Part shown: in pieces, positions 1 through 9,816 of the stretch | How positions within the stretch are numbered: the stretch's first letter is position 1 | Layout: each line of letters opens with the position of its first letter | NCBI RefSeq assembly: GCF_018122625.2 | Contig: NZ_JAGQFT020000007.1 | Span: forward strand, 141,836-205,835 | Length of the DNA stretch: 64,000 bases | Direction of reading: 5' to 3' | From: Coralloluteibacterium stylophorae | GTDB lineage: Bacteria; Pseudomonadota; Gammaproteobacteria; Xanthomonadales; Xanthomonadaceae | Translations under genes and position numbers: made by a program | The notes under the pieces: generated by a model | The model's database searches: none | The model's input: only the letters and a program-made list of their open reading frames with translations | What the model was told of the DNA's origin: nothing

Positions 1-643
1 AGAACGACGTGTTCGGGCCAGCCTCGCCGCAGGGCGAGACGTTGATGCGGCTGGCGACGTCACCCGCCGACGCGTCGAACGAGATGGTGGTGCCCTCGAC
101 CGTATCGACCAGAACGCTGGCGGTCGTGCGCAGGATCACCTGTGCGGTGTTGGAGTCGAACAGCTCGACCACCACCGAGGCGCTGCCGCCGTCCTCGAGA
201 CCGTCGAGATTTGCGAGAGGGATTCCGTCCCACACGAGGAGCGAGCCGATGCCGATGTCCTGCTCGGTCGCCTCGGGATCCGGGGTGACGGAGAACACAG
301 CCACCGACTGCTGGGCGGCGTTCACCGGACCCTGAACGGTGTAACCGGTCAGAGCCGCGCCGGGGGCCGGAGCGTCCAGGCCTTCACCGAAGGTCACGCC
401 ATCCTGCAGGATCAGGCGGACGCCGAAACCGGTGGTACGGCCGATGATGTTGTCGGCAGCCTGGGTGCTGAGGGTGAAGCCGGCAGGCGAGGTGATGGTG
501 CCGTCGGCCGCGCCGAAGAGGTTGCTGGCGTAGGTGTAGCTGACCTCGTCCGCGTAACCGGCGGAAGCCGCCATCGCGGCGGTCGGCATCGTCAGGGCCG
601 CGGCCACGGCCAGAGCGACGGTGCGCTTGTTGAACTTCGACAT
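1..643 (-). CDS. Secreted hypothetical protein, C-terminus cut off by the window edge
   Basis: An open frame of 214 codons starts at ATG 643 and runs off the left edge, so the C-terminus is missing. The N-terminus is a clear Sec signal peptide: a basic MSKFNKR start, a hydrophobic core and a likely cleavage after TAAMA near residue 25. The mature part is acidic and rich in Thr, Gly and Asp, reads like beta-strand repeats and contains one Cys near the visible end. I do not recognise the family. It resembles secreted surface or filament-type proteins only in general composition. A weak ribosome site (CTGGAG) lies about 10 nt upstream of the start. It is divergent from the ABC permease at 914. 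Confidence 0.7.
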   Translation of the reverse strand, partial: MSKFNKRTVALAVAAALTMPTAAMAASAGYADEVSYTYASNLFGAADGTITSPAGFTLSTQAADNIIGRTTGFGVRLILQDGVTFGEGLDAPAPGAALTGYTVQGPVNAAQQSVAVFSVTPDPEATEQDIGIGSLLVWDGIPLANLDGLEDGGSASVVVELFDSNTAQVILRTTASVLVDTVEGTTISFDASAGDVASRINVSPCGEAGPNTSF

Positions 644-913
644 GTCGATTCAACTCCAGATTGAGGTGTTGTTACGTCCGTGCAGTAGCAGCCCGCCACC
701 GCCACCCCGGTACCAGAGCGGACGAGGTGGAGAGCGGTCGACTGTCGAGGTGCCCCCCGTCATGCCCCGCCAGACGGGCTACCGCGCGCGCATTAATCAG
801 CGCTAACTACCCCGTCAATCGAGGCGGGATGAAATTGCGTGGGGCATCCCCCACCTCCTGCTCGGCAGTCCTGCCCGCTAGACTGCGCAGCCCCCCCTGA
901 GCCGAGGCCTCTC
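644..913. other. Divergent intergenic region, no gene seen
   Basis: About 270 nt separate the secreted protein from the permease. It must hold both promoters, but I cannot point to a convincing -35/-10 pair. The most AT-rich part is around 788-812. No tRNA, repeat or small gene is supported. Confidence 0.4.
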
Positions 914-1708
914 GTGTCGATCGCCGCTCCGCTCCACGCCCTGGCGCTGTGGCGCACCCTGGTCCGCCAGGACCTGGCGGTGCGCTACCGCGGCACCCTC
1001 CTGGGCCGGCTCTGGCCGCTGCTGCTGCCGGCGATCATGCTGGGCGTCTACGGCTTCGTCTTCGGCGCGGTGTTCAAGGCGCGCTGGCCGGGACTGGCGG
1101 AGGGCGACAAGCTCGGCTTCGCGCTCAACCTGTTCGCCGGCCTGCTGGTCCACGCGATGCTGGTGGAGACCGTGGGCCAGGCGCCGACCGCGCTGCTGCG
1201 CAACGCCAACTTCGTGCGCAAGCTGGTGTTTCCGCTGCCGGTGCTGGTCGGGGTGCCGCTGGGCGGGGCGCTGGTGACCGGCGGCATCGGGCTGGCGCTG
1301 GTGGTCGTGGCCAACGCGATCTGGGGCAGCGGCCTGCACCTGTCCGCGCTCGCCGCGCCGCTGGTCCTGCTGCCCTACCTGGGCGTGCTGTTCGGACTGT
1401 CGCTGGCCTTCGCCGCGCTGGGAGTCTACGTGCGCGATCTCGGCCAGATCGCCGCGGCGCTGATGACGCTGGCCCTGTTCACCTCGACCGTGCTGTTCCC
1501 GCGCGAGATGGTGCCCGACGCGCTGGTGCACGTGGTGGTGCTGAACCCCATCAGCTTCCCGGTCGACTCGCTGCGCCAGGCGGTGCTGCTGGGCGTGTGG
1601 CCGGACTGGTCGGACCTGATCGGCTATTCCGTGGTGGCCTGGCTGGCGGTGGCCGTCGGCTGGCGCTGCTTCGACCGGCTGCGGCCGGGCTTCGCGGACG
1701 TGCTGTGA
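914..1708 (+). CDS. ABC-2 type permease, O-antigen/polysaccharide export (Wzm-like)
   Basis: Membrane subunit of an ABC-2 exporter for lipid-linked polysaccharide such as O-antigen. The GTG start at 914 gives 264 aa, the usual Wzm length, and puts the family-typical RxLVRQDLAVRYRGTLLGRLW segment near the N-terminus. That amphipathic stretch, followed by about six hydrophobic segments and the VRDLGQI motif near residue 175, fits the ABC2_membrane family. A longer start at 839 would add a Pro/Cys-rich tail with no family counterpart. The partner ATPase (Wzt) normally follows directly, but here the next gene is a gspE fragment 61 nt away. No ATPase of this kind lies anywhere in the window. Confidence 0.85.
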   Translation: MSIAAPLHALALWRTLVRQDLAVRYRGTLLGRLWPLLLPAIMLGVYGFVFGAVFKARWPGLAEGDKLGFALNLFAGLLVHAMLVETVGQAPTALLRNANFVRKLVFPLPVLVGVPLGGALVTGGIGLALVVVANAIWGSGLHLSALAAPLVLLPYLGVLFGLSLAFAALGVYVRDLGQIAAALMTLALFTSTVLFPREMVPDALVHVVVLNPISFPVDSLRQAVLLGVWPDWSDLIGYSVVAWLAVAVGWRCFDRLRPGFADVL

Positions 1709-1769
1709 CGCGGCCTCGCGCCGCCGCGACAGCAGGCACAATCGCGGTCCGCCCGCGCTGAAGCCATCC

Positions 1770-2132
1770 ATGGCCACTCCCCTGCCCGCACCCGAACCGA
1801 CCCCGCGCCTGGGCGACCTGCTGCTGGGCCGCGGTCTGGTCCGCGAGGCCGACCTCGAGCGCGCGCTCGAGCTGCAGCCGCGCGTGGGCGGTCGGATCGG
1901 CAGCCTGCTGATCCGCATCGGCGCGCTGTCGGAAAACCAGCTCCTCGACGCGCTGGCGGAACAGCTCGAACTGCCCCTGCTCGGCCGCGAGGTGAACCTC
2001 CCGGTGGATCCCGGCGAGTGGGGCCTGCCGGATGTGGAGGGGCTCGACCCGGACTGGATGCTCGACCAGCAGGCCATCCCCTGGCGCGAGGACGAGGCGG
2101 TGTGGTGCGCCGCGCGCGACCCCCGACCATGA
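1770..2132 (+). pseudogene. gspE: gspE, 5' fragment (T2SS ATPase N-terminal domain only)
   Basis: The 120 codons match only the N-terminal GspE domain (GSPII_E_N). LGDLLLGRGLVREADLERAL, then a second helix pair around LSENQLLDALAEQL and the strand ending in AARDP, are typical. Full GspE is about 500-570 aa. The whole ATPase part (Walker A, Asp boxes, tetracysteine zinc site) is missing downstream. Homology stops at about 2121, right after the conserved DP. The frame then closes at a TGA inside a 48-bp segment that is gspE sequence in the opposite orientation. The product cannot be a working secretion ATPase. The start at 1770 is the only sensible ATG. Confidence 0.85.
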
Positions 2133-2169
2133 TCACGTCCGGGTCCTGGCGCAGGATCGAGCGCAGTCC
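2122..2169 (-). other. Inverted 48-bp fragment of gspE (Walker B / DPDVIMVG region)
   Basis: Read on the minus strand, these 48 bases encode GLRSILRQDPDVIMVG, the nearly invariant stretch before the Walker B end of GspE ATPases, where family members continue with EIRD. It is in antisense orientation relative to the surrounding gspE and gspM pieces. Similarity stops sharply on both sides, at 2122 and 2169. The upstream plus strand is gspE N-terminus and the downstream plus strand is gspM. The bases show the sequence directly. That it comes from the missing part of this same gspE is inference. Confidence 0.8.
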
Positions 2170-2481
2170 CCCGGTCTCGCGCAGGCCGCGGTGCAGAGCT
2201 GGCTCCGGGACATCACGCAGGCCTACGGCTCCGACGTCCGCATCGCGACCGAGCCGCCCGTCGATGTCGATGGCATGGAGGGCCTGGTCCGCATTTCGGC
2301 CACGCTGAGCGGCGGCATCGATGCGCGCAGGGCGCTGCAGATCATCGGCCGGATCGAAGGCAGCGCCAATTTCGTCGTGGTGCGTGCAGTACAGATCCGC
2401 AGCGACCTCAATCCCAACGCCACGATCACCCTCAGCGCCCTCTATCGCATCCGCGCATCCGACGGAGCAGCGCCGCCGTGA
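2170..2481 (+). pseudogene. gspM: gspM (subtype b), 3' fragment
   Basis: The reading frame from about 2170 encodes the periplasmic C-terminal half of a GspM_b-type protein. It has LQ/LR-type helices (AAVQSWLRDITQAYGSDVRI), then VRISATLSGG and ALQIIGRIE segments, ending in ITLSALYRI. The N-terminal membrane anchor and the first half are missing and there is no credible start codon: the frame is open further up only through the inverted gspE piece. It ends with TGA at 2479-2481, overlapping the GTG start of the next gene. In intact xps-type operons gspM follows gspL; here gspF to gspL are absent. Confidence 0.65.
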
Positions 2482-2960
2482 GCACACGCAGCATTGTCAT
2501 CCTCGTCGCCATCTGCGTCCTGTCGTTCGTCGCGGGCATCTGGACCACGGGGGGACGTGCAGTACCGGCCCGCGGCGTGGATGAGGCGCCGTGGACGCTG
2601 CCTGGCGACGAGGTGCTCGCCGCGATCGACGCCGAGGCCTTCCTCGCAACCAGCCGCGCGATCCGCTGGACCGGTTCGCGCAGGAGCGACGATGCGGACG
2701 TCGGGCCCACGGAGACGAAATGGCGGCTGCTTGCGATCGTTCGCGATCCGGCTCCCGTGGCCGTCGTCGACATGGCGGGTCGGCTTGCGCGGATGCGCGA
2801 GGGCGATGTCCTGCCTTCCGGCGAGCAGCTCACCTCGATCGAAGATGGAGCCGTGGTGGTCACCACCGACGGCTGCGAGACCCGATGGCGCCTGTACCAG
2901 GCGGCACCCGAACGCGATGGCGCATGCCACACCAACGCAGCAGACGACAGCGAACGATGA
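2478..2960 (+). CDS. GspC/GspN-like T2SS inner-membrane protein
   Basis: A 160-aa protein with an N-terminal membrane anchor (about residues 5-20) and a periplasmic HR-like domain. The run KWRLLAIVRDPAPVAVVD, then MREGDVLPSGEQLTSIEDG, has the pattern of GspC homology-region proteins that contact the secretin. In xanthomonads the gene in this place just before the secretin is called xpsN. Its GTG start (2478) overlaps the gspM stop, and its stop overlaps the gspD start (ATGA at 2957-2960), so the three were one translationally coupled unit. The gene looks intact. Its function is doubtful because the ATPase and the pseudopilin genes are gone from this locus. Confidence 0.7.
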   Translation: MSTRSIVILVAICVLSFVAGIWTTGGRAVPARGVDEAPWTLPGDEVLAAIDAEAFLATSRAIRWTGSRRSDDADVGPTETKWRLLAIVRDPAPVAVVDMAGRLARMREGDVLPSGEQLTSIEDGAVVVTTDGCETRWRLYQAAPERDGACHTNAADDSER

Positions 2961-5143
2961 CCCCTTCCATGAGCACCGCCCGCCTCCGGACCTTCGCTCT
3001 CTCGTGCATCCTGGTACTGCTCGCCGGATGCGCATCGACGAACGAGCCGGTGAAGCTGGATCCGCCCCTCCCGGTCTCGCCGAGGCGGATCATCGATCCG
3101 TCCGAGCTCCAGCTGAGCGGTGGAGTCACGCCACGACAGGGGCTGCAGGAGACGTCCACGCCAACCAGCCCGACCTCGCCGACGTCGGCGAGCGGCATGG
3201 ATGCGCGCGATGAGACGCCGCCGCTGACGGGTCCGCTGATCACCCTCAATATCGACGGCATGCCAGTGCCTGCCTTCGTCAACGAGGTGTTCGGCAACCT
3301 CCTGCAGCTGAACTTCAGGATGGCGCAGAACGTCTCCTCGCTTGACGAGCTGGTGACCCTGCGCACGACGCAGCCGCAGCCGCCGCGCGAGATCTATCGG
3401 ATCGCCCGTCAGGTGCTGGCGGAGTACGGCGTGGAAGTCGTCCTGGCGGGCGACCTCGTCGAGCTGAGGGTCGCGGAAAAGGGTACGAGCCTGGAGCCGC
3501 CATTGATCGTCAGCGGCCGTGCGCTGCCCGACGTGCCGGTGAGCCACCGTCCCGTATATCAACTCGTCGATCTCGAGGTCATCCGGGCCGGCGAGGCGGC
3601 CCGCTGGATCAATTCGATATTCCAGAAGCAGGTCACGGTCGAAGAGAACACGCTGCGCAACGCGGTGCTCATCAGCGGCCGCCCCAGCGATGTACGCCAG
3701 GCCATCGATGCGTTGCGGGTGATCGACAGGCCCGCCATGCGCGGGCGAATCAGCACGCGCCTGGAGCCTGCGTTCATCAGCGCCACCGAACTTGCAACCC
3801 GGCTGGTCCAGGTCCTCAACGTCCAGGGCTACGGTGCCAGCGACAACCTCGCGGCTGCCTCCAGCGTCATCGTCATCCCGGTTCCCTCGGTCAACGCGGT
3901 GCTGGTGTTCGCGGCCTCGCGCGACTCGCTCAACTTCACCGTGCAATGGGCGCGCGACCTGGACCGCCCGAGCCAGACCGACGGCAGCAACGCCATCTTC
4001 TATTATCCGGTGCAGAACACGCAGGCATCGGATCTTGCGCGCGTCCTCGGGGGACAGGTTTCAGGCGGCTCCCGCCGTGCATCGCAGCCGGCGGACGTCG
4101 CCTCGGGTACCCCGACCAATGCAGAACGCGCAGTCGGCACCACCTCGCCCTCGGTGAGCACCGGCACCATCGTCGTCGACGAACCGCGCAACGCGCTCAT
4201 CTTCCAGGGAGAAGCGCGGGAGTGGGAACGCCTGCTGCCGCTGATCCGGCAGATGGACACGGCGCCGCGCCAGGTCCTGATCGAGGTGACCATTGCGGAA
4301 GTCACGCTCGACGACAACGACGACTTCGGCGTCGCCTGGTTCGCCAAGGCCGGGTTCGGCCGGTTCGACGGACGGCTGACCTCCGGATCGCTGACTCCAT
4401 CGGACGACGCGCCCAGCGGCGGGTTGAGCTACCTGATCGACGTCGCCGGCCAGAACCGGGCGGCGCTGCGCGCGTTCGCACAGGATTCCCGCGTCAGCAT
4501 CCTCTCCACTCCGAGGATCCTGGTGAAAAGCGGGGACGAGGCCAATATCGATGTCGGCACCGAGGTTCCGACGATCACCGCACAGACGACCTCCGACCAG
4601 ACCACCGGCGGGACCTCGAACCTGCTGCAGTCCATCCAATACCGCAAGACCGGCATCATCCTCAACGTCAAGCCCACCGTCTATTCGAACGATCGCGTGG
4701 ATCTCGAGCTCAGCCAGGAGGTGAGCGAGGCGTTGCCCCTGGGTGCGGACGAGAGCGGCGTCAACTCCCCTTCGATCTTCAACCGTACGGTGAACACTTC
4801 GCTGACGCTGCGCGACGGCGGATCGGTGGTGCTGGGCGGATTGATGTCGAGCCGGCAGACCAACTCGGACACCGGGGTTCCACTGCTGAAGGACGTGCCC
4901 GTGCTCGGCAACCTGTTCAAGTCGCAGTCGCGCCGCAACAACAAGACCGAGCTCGTGGTGATGATCGTGCCCTACATCATCGAGTCGGCCGATCGCGCCC
5001 GCGAAGTCTCGCAGCTGATCGGCGAGCAGCTGGAGCTGCTCGAGATGCCGGCGTCGCTGGAGGTGCCCGAGCGCGTCGATGCGCCCGCGCCCGTCGTGGT
5101 GCCGCAGGGCGAGATCCCGCCAGCTCCGGCCGTCGCCGACTGA
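2957..5143 (+). CDS. gspD: GspD, type II secretion outer-membrane secretin (lipoprotein form)
   Basis: Multimeric outer-membrane channel of the type II secretion system. The ATG at 2957 gives 728 aa and a lipoprotein signal with lipobox LLAGC (Cys25), as in xanthomonad XpsD. N-domains cover roughly residues 85-420, including a long Ser/Thr-rich linker near 380-400. The secretin domain covers about 430-690, with the typical VPTITAQTT gate segment and VVLGGLMSSRQTNSDTGVPL motif. It ends in a short Pro-rich tail. The frame is fully open with no sign of decay. A start 366 nt further up is open too, but it would cover the preceding gene and lose the lipobox. It is convergent with the cystathionine lyase gene, 27 nt away. 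Confidence 0.95.
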   Translation: MTPSMSTARLRTFALSCILVLLAGCASTNEPVKLDPPLPVSPRRIIDPSELQLSGGVTPRQGLQETSTPTSPTSPTSASGMDARDETPPLTGPLITLNIDGMPVPAFVNEVFGNLLQLNFRMAQNVSSLDELVTLRTTQPQPPREIYRIARQVLAEYGVEVVLAGDLVELRVAEKGTSLEPPLIVSGRALPDVPVSHRPVYQLVDLEVIRAGEAARWINSIFQKQVTVEENTLRNAVLISGRPSDVRQAIDALRVIDRPAMRGRISTRLEPAFISATELATRLVQVLNVQGYGASDNLAAASSVIVIPVPSVNAVLVFAASRDSLNFTVQWARDLDRPSQTDGSNAIFYYPVQNTQASDLARVLGGQVSGGSRRASQPADVASGTPTNAERAVGTTSPSVSTGTIVVDEPRNALIFQGEAREWERLLPLIRQMDTAPRQVLIEVTIAEVTLDDNDDFGVAWFAKAGFGRFDGRLTSGSLTPSDDAPSGGLSYLIDVAGQNRAALRAFAQDSRVSILSTPRILVKSGDEANIDVGTEVPTITAQTTSDQTTGGTSNLLQSIQYRKTGIILNVKPTVYSNDRVDLELSQEVSEALPLGADESGVNSPSIFNRTVNTSLTLRDGGSVVLGGLMSSRQTNSDTGVPLLKDVPVLGNLFKSQSRRNNKTELVVMIVPYIIESADRAREVSQLIGEQLELLEMPASLEVPERVDAPAPVVVPQGEIPPAPAVAD

Positions 5144-5170
5144 ATCCCGCAGGACGCGCTGGCCGAAGTC

Positions 5171-6334
5171 TCAGCCTGCCAGCGCGGCCTGCAGTTCTGC
5201 CCACAGATCGGCGACATCCTCGACGCCCACGCTCAGCCGCACCAGCGCGTCGCTGATGCCGAGCTGGGCGCGGCGCTCGGCCGGCACGGAGGCGTGGGTC
5301 ATGACGGCGGGGTGGTTGACGAGGCTCTCGACGCCGCCGAGCGACTCGGCCAGGGCGAACAGGTGGCAGCCGGCCAGCATCTTCTTGGCGCCCTCGTAGC
5401 CGCCCTTGACCACGATGCTGACGATGCCGCCGAAGCCGCCCGTCATCTGTCGCTTCGCAAGCGCGTGCTGCGGGTGCGAGGCGAGGCCGGGGTAGATCAC
5501 GCGCTCGATTGCGGGATGCGATTCGAGCCACTGCGCCAGCTCGAGCGCATTGGCGCAGTGCGCCTTCATGCGCAGGTGCAGGGTCTTCAGCCCGCGCAGG
5601 GCGAGGAAGCTGTCGAAGGGACCCTGCACGCCGCCGACGGAGTTCTGCAGGAAGGCCATCTGTTCGGCGAGCTCGCTGCTGTCGCCGACCACCGCCATGC
5701 CGCCGACGATGTCGGAATGGCCGTTGAGGTACTTGGTCGCCGAATGCACCACCAGGTGGGCACCCAGCTCCAGCGGGCGCTGCAGCATCGGCGTGGCGAA
5801 GGTGTTGTCGACTACCACGATCAGCCCGCGGCGGCGCGCGCGCTCGGCGATGGCGGCGATGTCTACCAGCTTGAGCATCGGGTTGGTCGGCGTCTCGATC
5901 CACACCATCCGCGTCTCCGCACGGATCGCGGCCTCGAACGCATCGGCATCGGCCAGGTCGACGTAGCTGAAGTCGAGATGCGCGGTGCGGCGACGCACGC
6001 GCTCGAACAGCCGGTAGCTGCCGCCGTAGAGATCGTCCATCGCGATGACGTGGCTGCCGGCGTCGAGCAGCTCGAGGATGGTCGAGCTGGCGGCCAGCCC
6101 GGAGGCGAACGCGAAGCCGCGGGTCCCGCCTTCCAGGTCGGCCACGCACCGCTCGTAGGCGAAGCGCGTCGGGTTGTGCGAGCGCGAGTACTCGAAGCCC
6201 TGGTGCTCGCCGGGCGACGCCTGCACGTAGGTCGAGGTGGCGTAGATCGGCGTCATCACTGCGCCGGTGCTGGGGTCGGGGCGCTGGCCCGCATGGATGG
6301 CGCGGGTCCCGAGACGGTGTTCGGCTTCACTCAT
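5171..6334 (-). CDS. Cystathionine gamma-lyase / gamma-synthase (PLP enzyme)
   Basis: A 387-aa Cys/Met-metabolism PLP enzyme (fold type I). The Schiff-base lysine is Lys201 in [14 protein letters not shown]. The PLP-phosphate loop is FASGLAAS near 77, and the Asp that holds the pyridine ring lies in [10 protein letters not shown] near 176. The start at 6334 gives [17 protein letters not shown], the normal family N-terminus; an upstream ATG at 6433 would add a Pro-rich stretch with no counterpart. Sequence alone does not separate lyase from synthase. The cystathionine beta-synthase gene upstream on the same strand makes cystathionine cleavage to cysteine the likelier role. It is separated from that gene by 236 nt. 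Confidence 0.92.
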   Translation of the reverse strand: MSEAEHRLGTRAIHAGQRPDPSTGAVMTPIYATSTYVQASPGEHQGFEYSRSHNPTRFAYERCVADLEGGTRGFAFASGLAASSTILELLDAGSHVIAMDDLYGGSYRLFERVRRRTAHLDFSYVDLADADAFEAAIRAETRMVWIETPTNPMLKLVDIAAIAERARRRGLIVVVDNTFATPMLQRPLELGAHLVVHSATKYLNGHSDIVGGMAVVGDSSELAEQMAFLQNSVGGVQGPFDSFLALRGLKTLHLRMKAHCANALELAQWLESHPAIERVIYPGLASHPQHALAKRQMTGGFGGIVSIVVKGGYEGAKKMLAGCHLFALAESLGGVESLVNHPAVMTHASVPAERRAQLGISDALVRLSVGVEDVADLWAELQAALAG

Positions 6335-6570
6335 GGTGGATTCGCAAGGCTCTGGAGGTGGCCCGCGCGGCGCCGGCGGCACACATTCGGTGGATGCTGC
6401 GCCCGATCGTCGCTGCTGCGGAGCGAACGGCATAATTTAGCACTTCGCCCCCGCGCACGCCCCGTGCGGGCGGCCCGAGTTCATGCACGATGAAGCTGCC
6501 GCGGCGTCAGCCGCGGGCCCGGCTCACCGCGCGTCAGCCACGACCAAGCGGGCGGGCGGAGGAGGATCCC

Positions 6571-7941
<1,371 letters not shown>

Positions 7942-8051
7942 GAACCGCCTGCCTGCTGAAGGAAGCACCGGCGCGCGGAGCTGGGATGTCTCGGCGCCGG
8001 AGGACTGCGCAGTTTAGCAAAGGCCCGCGAGGGACCTGCGAAAACGCGAAC

Positions 8052-8078
8052 GGCGGCGGCCGGGGGGAGGCCGCCGCC
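8052..8078 (-). terminator. Possible terminator after ydcH
   Basis: A perfect 10-bp GC stem (GGCGGCGGCC / GGCCGCCGCC) with a GGGGGGA loop lies just beyond the YdcH stop. On the minus strand it is followed by GTTCGCGTTTTCG, a poor but present T-run. Confidence 0.45.
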
Positions 8079-8105
8079 GCGTATCGACGTGGGGAAGGGA
8101 TGGAA

Positions 8106-8324
8106 TCAGTGCGTGCGTGCTTCGTAGCGCTGGCTGAGCCGGTCCTTGGCCTGCAGCTTCTCCTTCTTCAGGCGCGCCAGCGTCATGTCGTCCACAGGGC
8201 GTACCCCGAGCTCGGCATCGATGACCCGCTGGTCGAGGTCGCGATGCTTCAGGTAGAGCGAGCGCAGCTCGCTGTCGTCGTTGAGGATGGCGTCCAACTC
8301 GGCCGGAGACTGCCCTTCGAACAT
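8106..8324 (-). CDS. YdcH family (DUF465) small protein
   Basis: A 72-aa helical hairpin protein of the DUF465/YdcH family. It has a charged first helix, LRSLYLKHRDLDQRVIDAE, which carries the family's HxxLDxxI core, then LARLKKEKLQAKDRL in the second helix. Its role is unknown. Members are abundant in proteobacteria as stand-alone genes. A Shine-Dalgarno AGGAGG lies 5 nt upstream (8330-8335 on the plus strand reads cctcct), which fixes the start. Confidence 0.9.
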   Translation of the reverse strand: MFEGQSPAELDAILNDDSELRSLYLKHRDLDQRVIDAELGVRPVDDMTLARLKKEKLQAKDRLSQRYEARTH

Positions 8325-8665
8325 GGATGACCTCCTTGGGTTGTGCTGGAAACACGAACGCCCCGGCCGTCACGGCACGGGGCGCTGTTCGTCTACGCGG
8401 GGAAATACCCGACCGTTGCGGGGCCTTCCTGTCTGCATGCAGGCACGCGGCCTGATCGTGGGACGGTGGCTTCGGTGGCTCGAATGCTCATCGGCACAGG
8501 CTCGGGATCGGGCCCAGGCGACCGCCTGGAATTCGACCCTACTCCCGCCCGGAAGGCCTGGGCAAGCCACGGCGACGAACGGATTCAGACCCCGTGGAGC
8601 TTCGGCACAATCTCGTTAAATGCAGCTAAATCAATGCGTTACACATGAGCAATTCACGCCGCGGC
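8325..8665. other. Intergenic region of about 340 nt, no gene supported
   Basis: Besides the ribosome site of ydcH, the region holds an imperfect hairpin at 8356-8391 (GAACGCCCCG ... CGGGGCGCTGTTC) and a notably AT-rich stretch at 8610-8655. The AT-rich part may carry the ydcH promoter: on the minus strand TTGATT is followed at near-normal distance by an AT-rich hexamer. Plus-strand open frames here have no family match I recognise and no plausible ribosome site. Confidence 0.4.
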
Positions 8666-9331
8666 TCACGGCTCCGACGACGGCGGCGGCTCTTCATCGA
8701 CGGACGGAGCGTCGTCGACCGGCTGCGCCAGCGAGGCTGCCAGCTCGGCCTCCTTGCGTGCGAGTTCGGCCTCGCGCTGCCGCGCCTGCGCAAGACGCCG
8801 CGCCTGCGCGGCCTCGGCCGAGGCGGCCTGCGCGCGCAGGGTGGCGTCGTCCAGTGCGGACTGGCCTTCCAGCGCCATCTGCCGCAGGCGCTCGGCCTCC
8901 TCCTGCTGCGCGAGGCTCTGCAACCGGAGCTGCTCGATCTCGCGCCGCGCGCGCTCCGCTTCCGCGCGCGTGGCCTGCAGCACGATGCGGTCGTGCTCGC
9001 GCTCCAGCTGCATCAGCTGGGCCTGCGCCAGTTCCGCCTGCGCGGCGACCTGTGCGGCCTCGACGCGGCGCCGCGCCACATAGAGCGCGTGCTCGCGCGA
9101 GCGGTCGTCGGCCGCGTCCAGCGCCGTCAGCGCCTCGCGCGCGCGGTAGCGCTCGATGGCGGCGTAGTCTCCGAGCGAAGGATCCTGGTCCAGGGCCTGG
9201 AGCTGCACGCGCAGCTCGGCGGGTCCGGCCGGCGCCGCCTCCACGACCGGAGCGACGCCCTGCGCTCTCGCGCCCGGCGCCACCGACAGCACCAGCAGAC
9301 CGGCGGCGATCGCCGCGATGCCGATACGCAT
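8666..9331 (-). CDS. Periplasmic coiled-coil protein, DUF4398-type
   Basis: The 221-aa product has a signal peptide ending at ARAQ (about residue 24) and is then almost entirely helical, with Ala/Glu/Arg/Gln heptads from about residue 90 to 200 (for example AERARREIEQLRLQSLAQQ). The tail is Pro/Glu/Ser rich. Residues 40-90 look like the DUF4398 helical repeat, as in the gene upstream. The ATG at 9331 follows a strong GGGGGAG ribosome site, and only 2 nt separate it from the stop of the upstream gene, so the two are co-translated. Such pairs often sit beside OmpA-type proteins, but none is seen here. A role in envelope structure is inference only. Confidence 0.75.
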   Translation of the reverse strand: MRIGIAAIAAGLLVLSVAPGARAQGVAPVVEAAPAGPAELRVQLQALDQDPSLGDYAAIERYRAREALTALDAADDRSREHALYVARRRVEAAQVAAQAELAQAQLMQLEREHDRIVLQATRAEAERARREIEQLRLQSLAQQEEAERLRQMALEGQSALDDATLRAQAASAEAAQARRLAQARQREAELARKEAELAASLAQPVDDAPSVDEEPPPSSEP

Positions 9332-9333
9332 GT

Positions 9334-9717
9334 TCACTCCCCCAGTTCGTTCAGACGGGCGCGCAGCCGCGCGTTCTCGGCGCTCTCCGCACGCACCTTC
9401 GCGCTCGCCACCGCGAGCCGCCCGCGTGCCACGGCGAGTTCCGCCGCGGCCTCGGCCTCGCGGGCGAGCTGCCCGGCCTCGACGTAGTCGCCGGACGCGT
9501 TCGCGCTCTGCGCCGCCGAGAGCCGCTCGCGCGCATCGGCGATGACCTCCGGCGCATGCTGGTCGGCATCGGCGCGACTCGCCGCGAGCACGGCCGCCTC
9601 GGCGGCACCGAGCTCCGCCGTCGGCGGCGGAACGGTGGCGCAGGAAGCGAGCAGCAGTGCACACAACCCGGCCGCAAGCCCCGCCAGCCGATGGATTTTT
9701 AAGGTCGGAACTGTCAT
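9334..9717 (-). CDS. DUF4398 domain lipoprotein
   Basis: A 127-aa lipoprotein. The basic N-terminus and hydrophobic stretch end in lipobox LLASC (Cys26). The rest is a short helical domain with the DUF4398 pattern ADQHAPEVIADARERLSAA, then AGQLAREAEAAAELA, and a charged end. It is first in a two-gene unit with the coiled-coil protein. On the minus strand TTGCAA (plus-strand 9767-9772) stands 17 nt before CACAAT, a possible promoter for this unit, divergent from pilU. Confidence 0.82.
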   Translation of the reverse strand: MTVPTLKIHRLAGLAAGLCALLLASCATVPPPTAELGAAEAAVLAASRADADQHAPEVIADARERLSAAQSANASGDYVEAGQLAREAEAAAELAVARGRLAVASAKVRAESAENARLRARLNELGE

Positions 9718-9816
9718 AAGAATCGCCGGTGTCCGCGTGTCGAGACCGCGGCTATTGTGTGAATCCCGCCGTGCCCTTGCAATGAAGGTATACGGCGGCT
9801 CAAGGGGATCGTGCGC

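Noticed and set aside
8343..8648. Plus-strand frame of about 100 codons in the gap before ydcH
   Set aside because: No ribosome site, no recognisable domain, and unusual composition. The region is better read as intergenic.
8610..8655. AT-rich stretch that might be an attachment site or insertion scar
   Set aside because: No direct repeat, integrase or tRNA end is nearby. It is only a local drop in GC.
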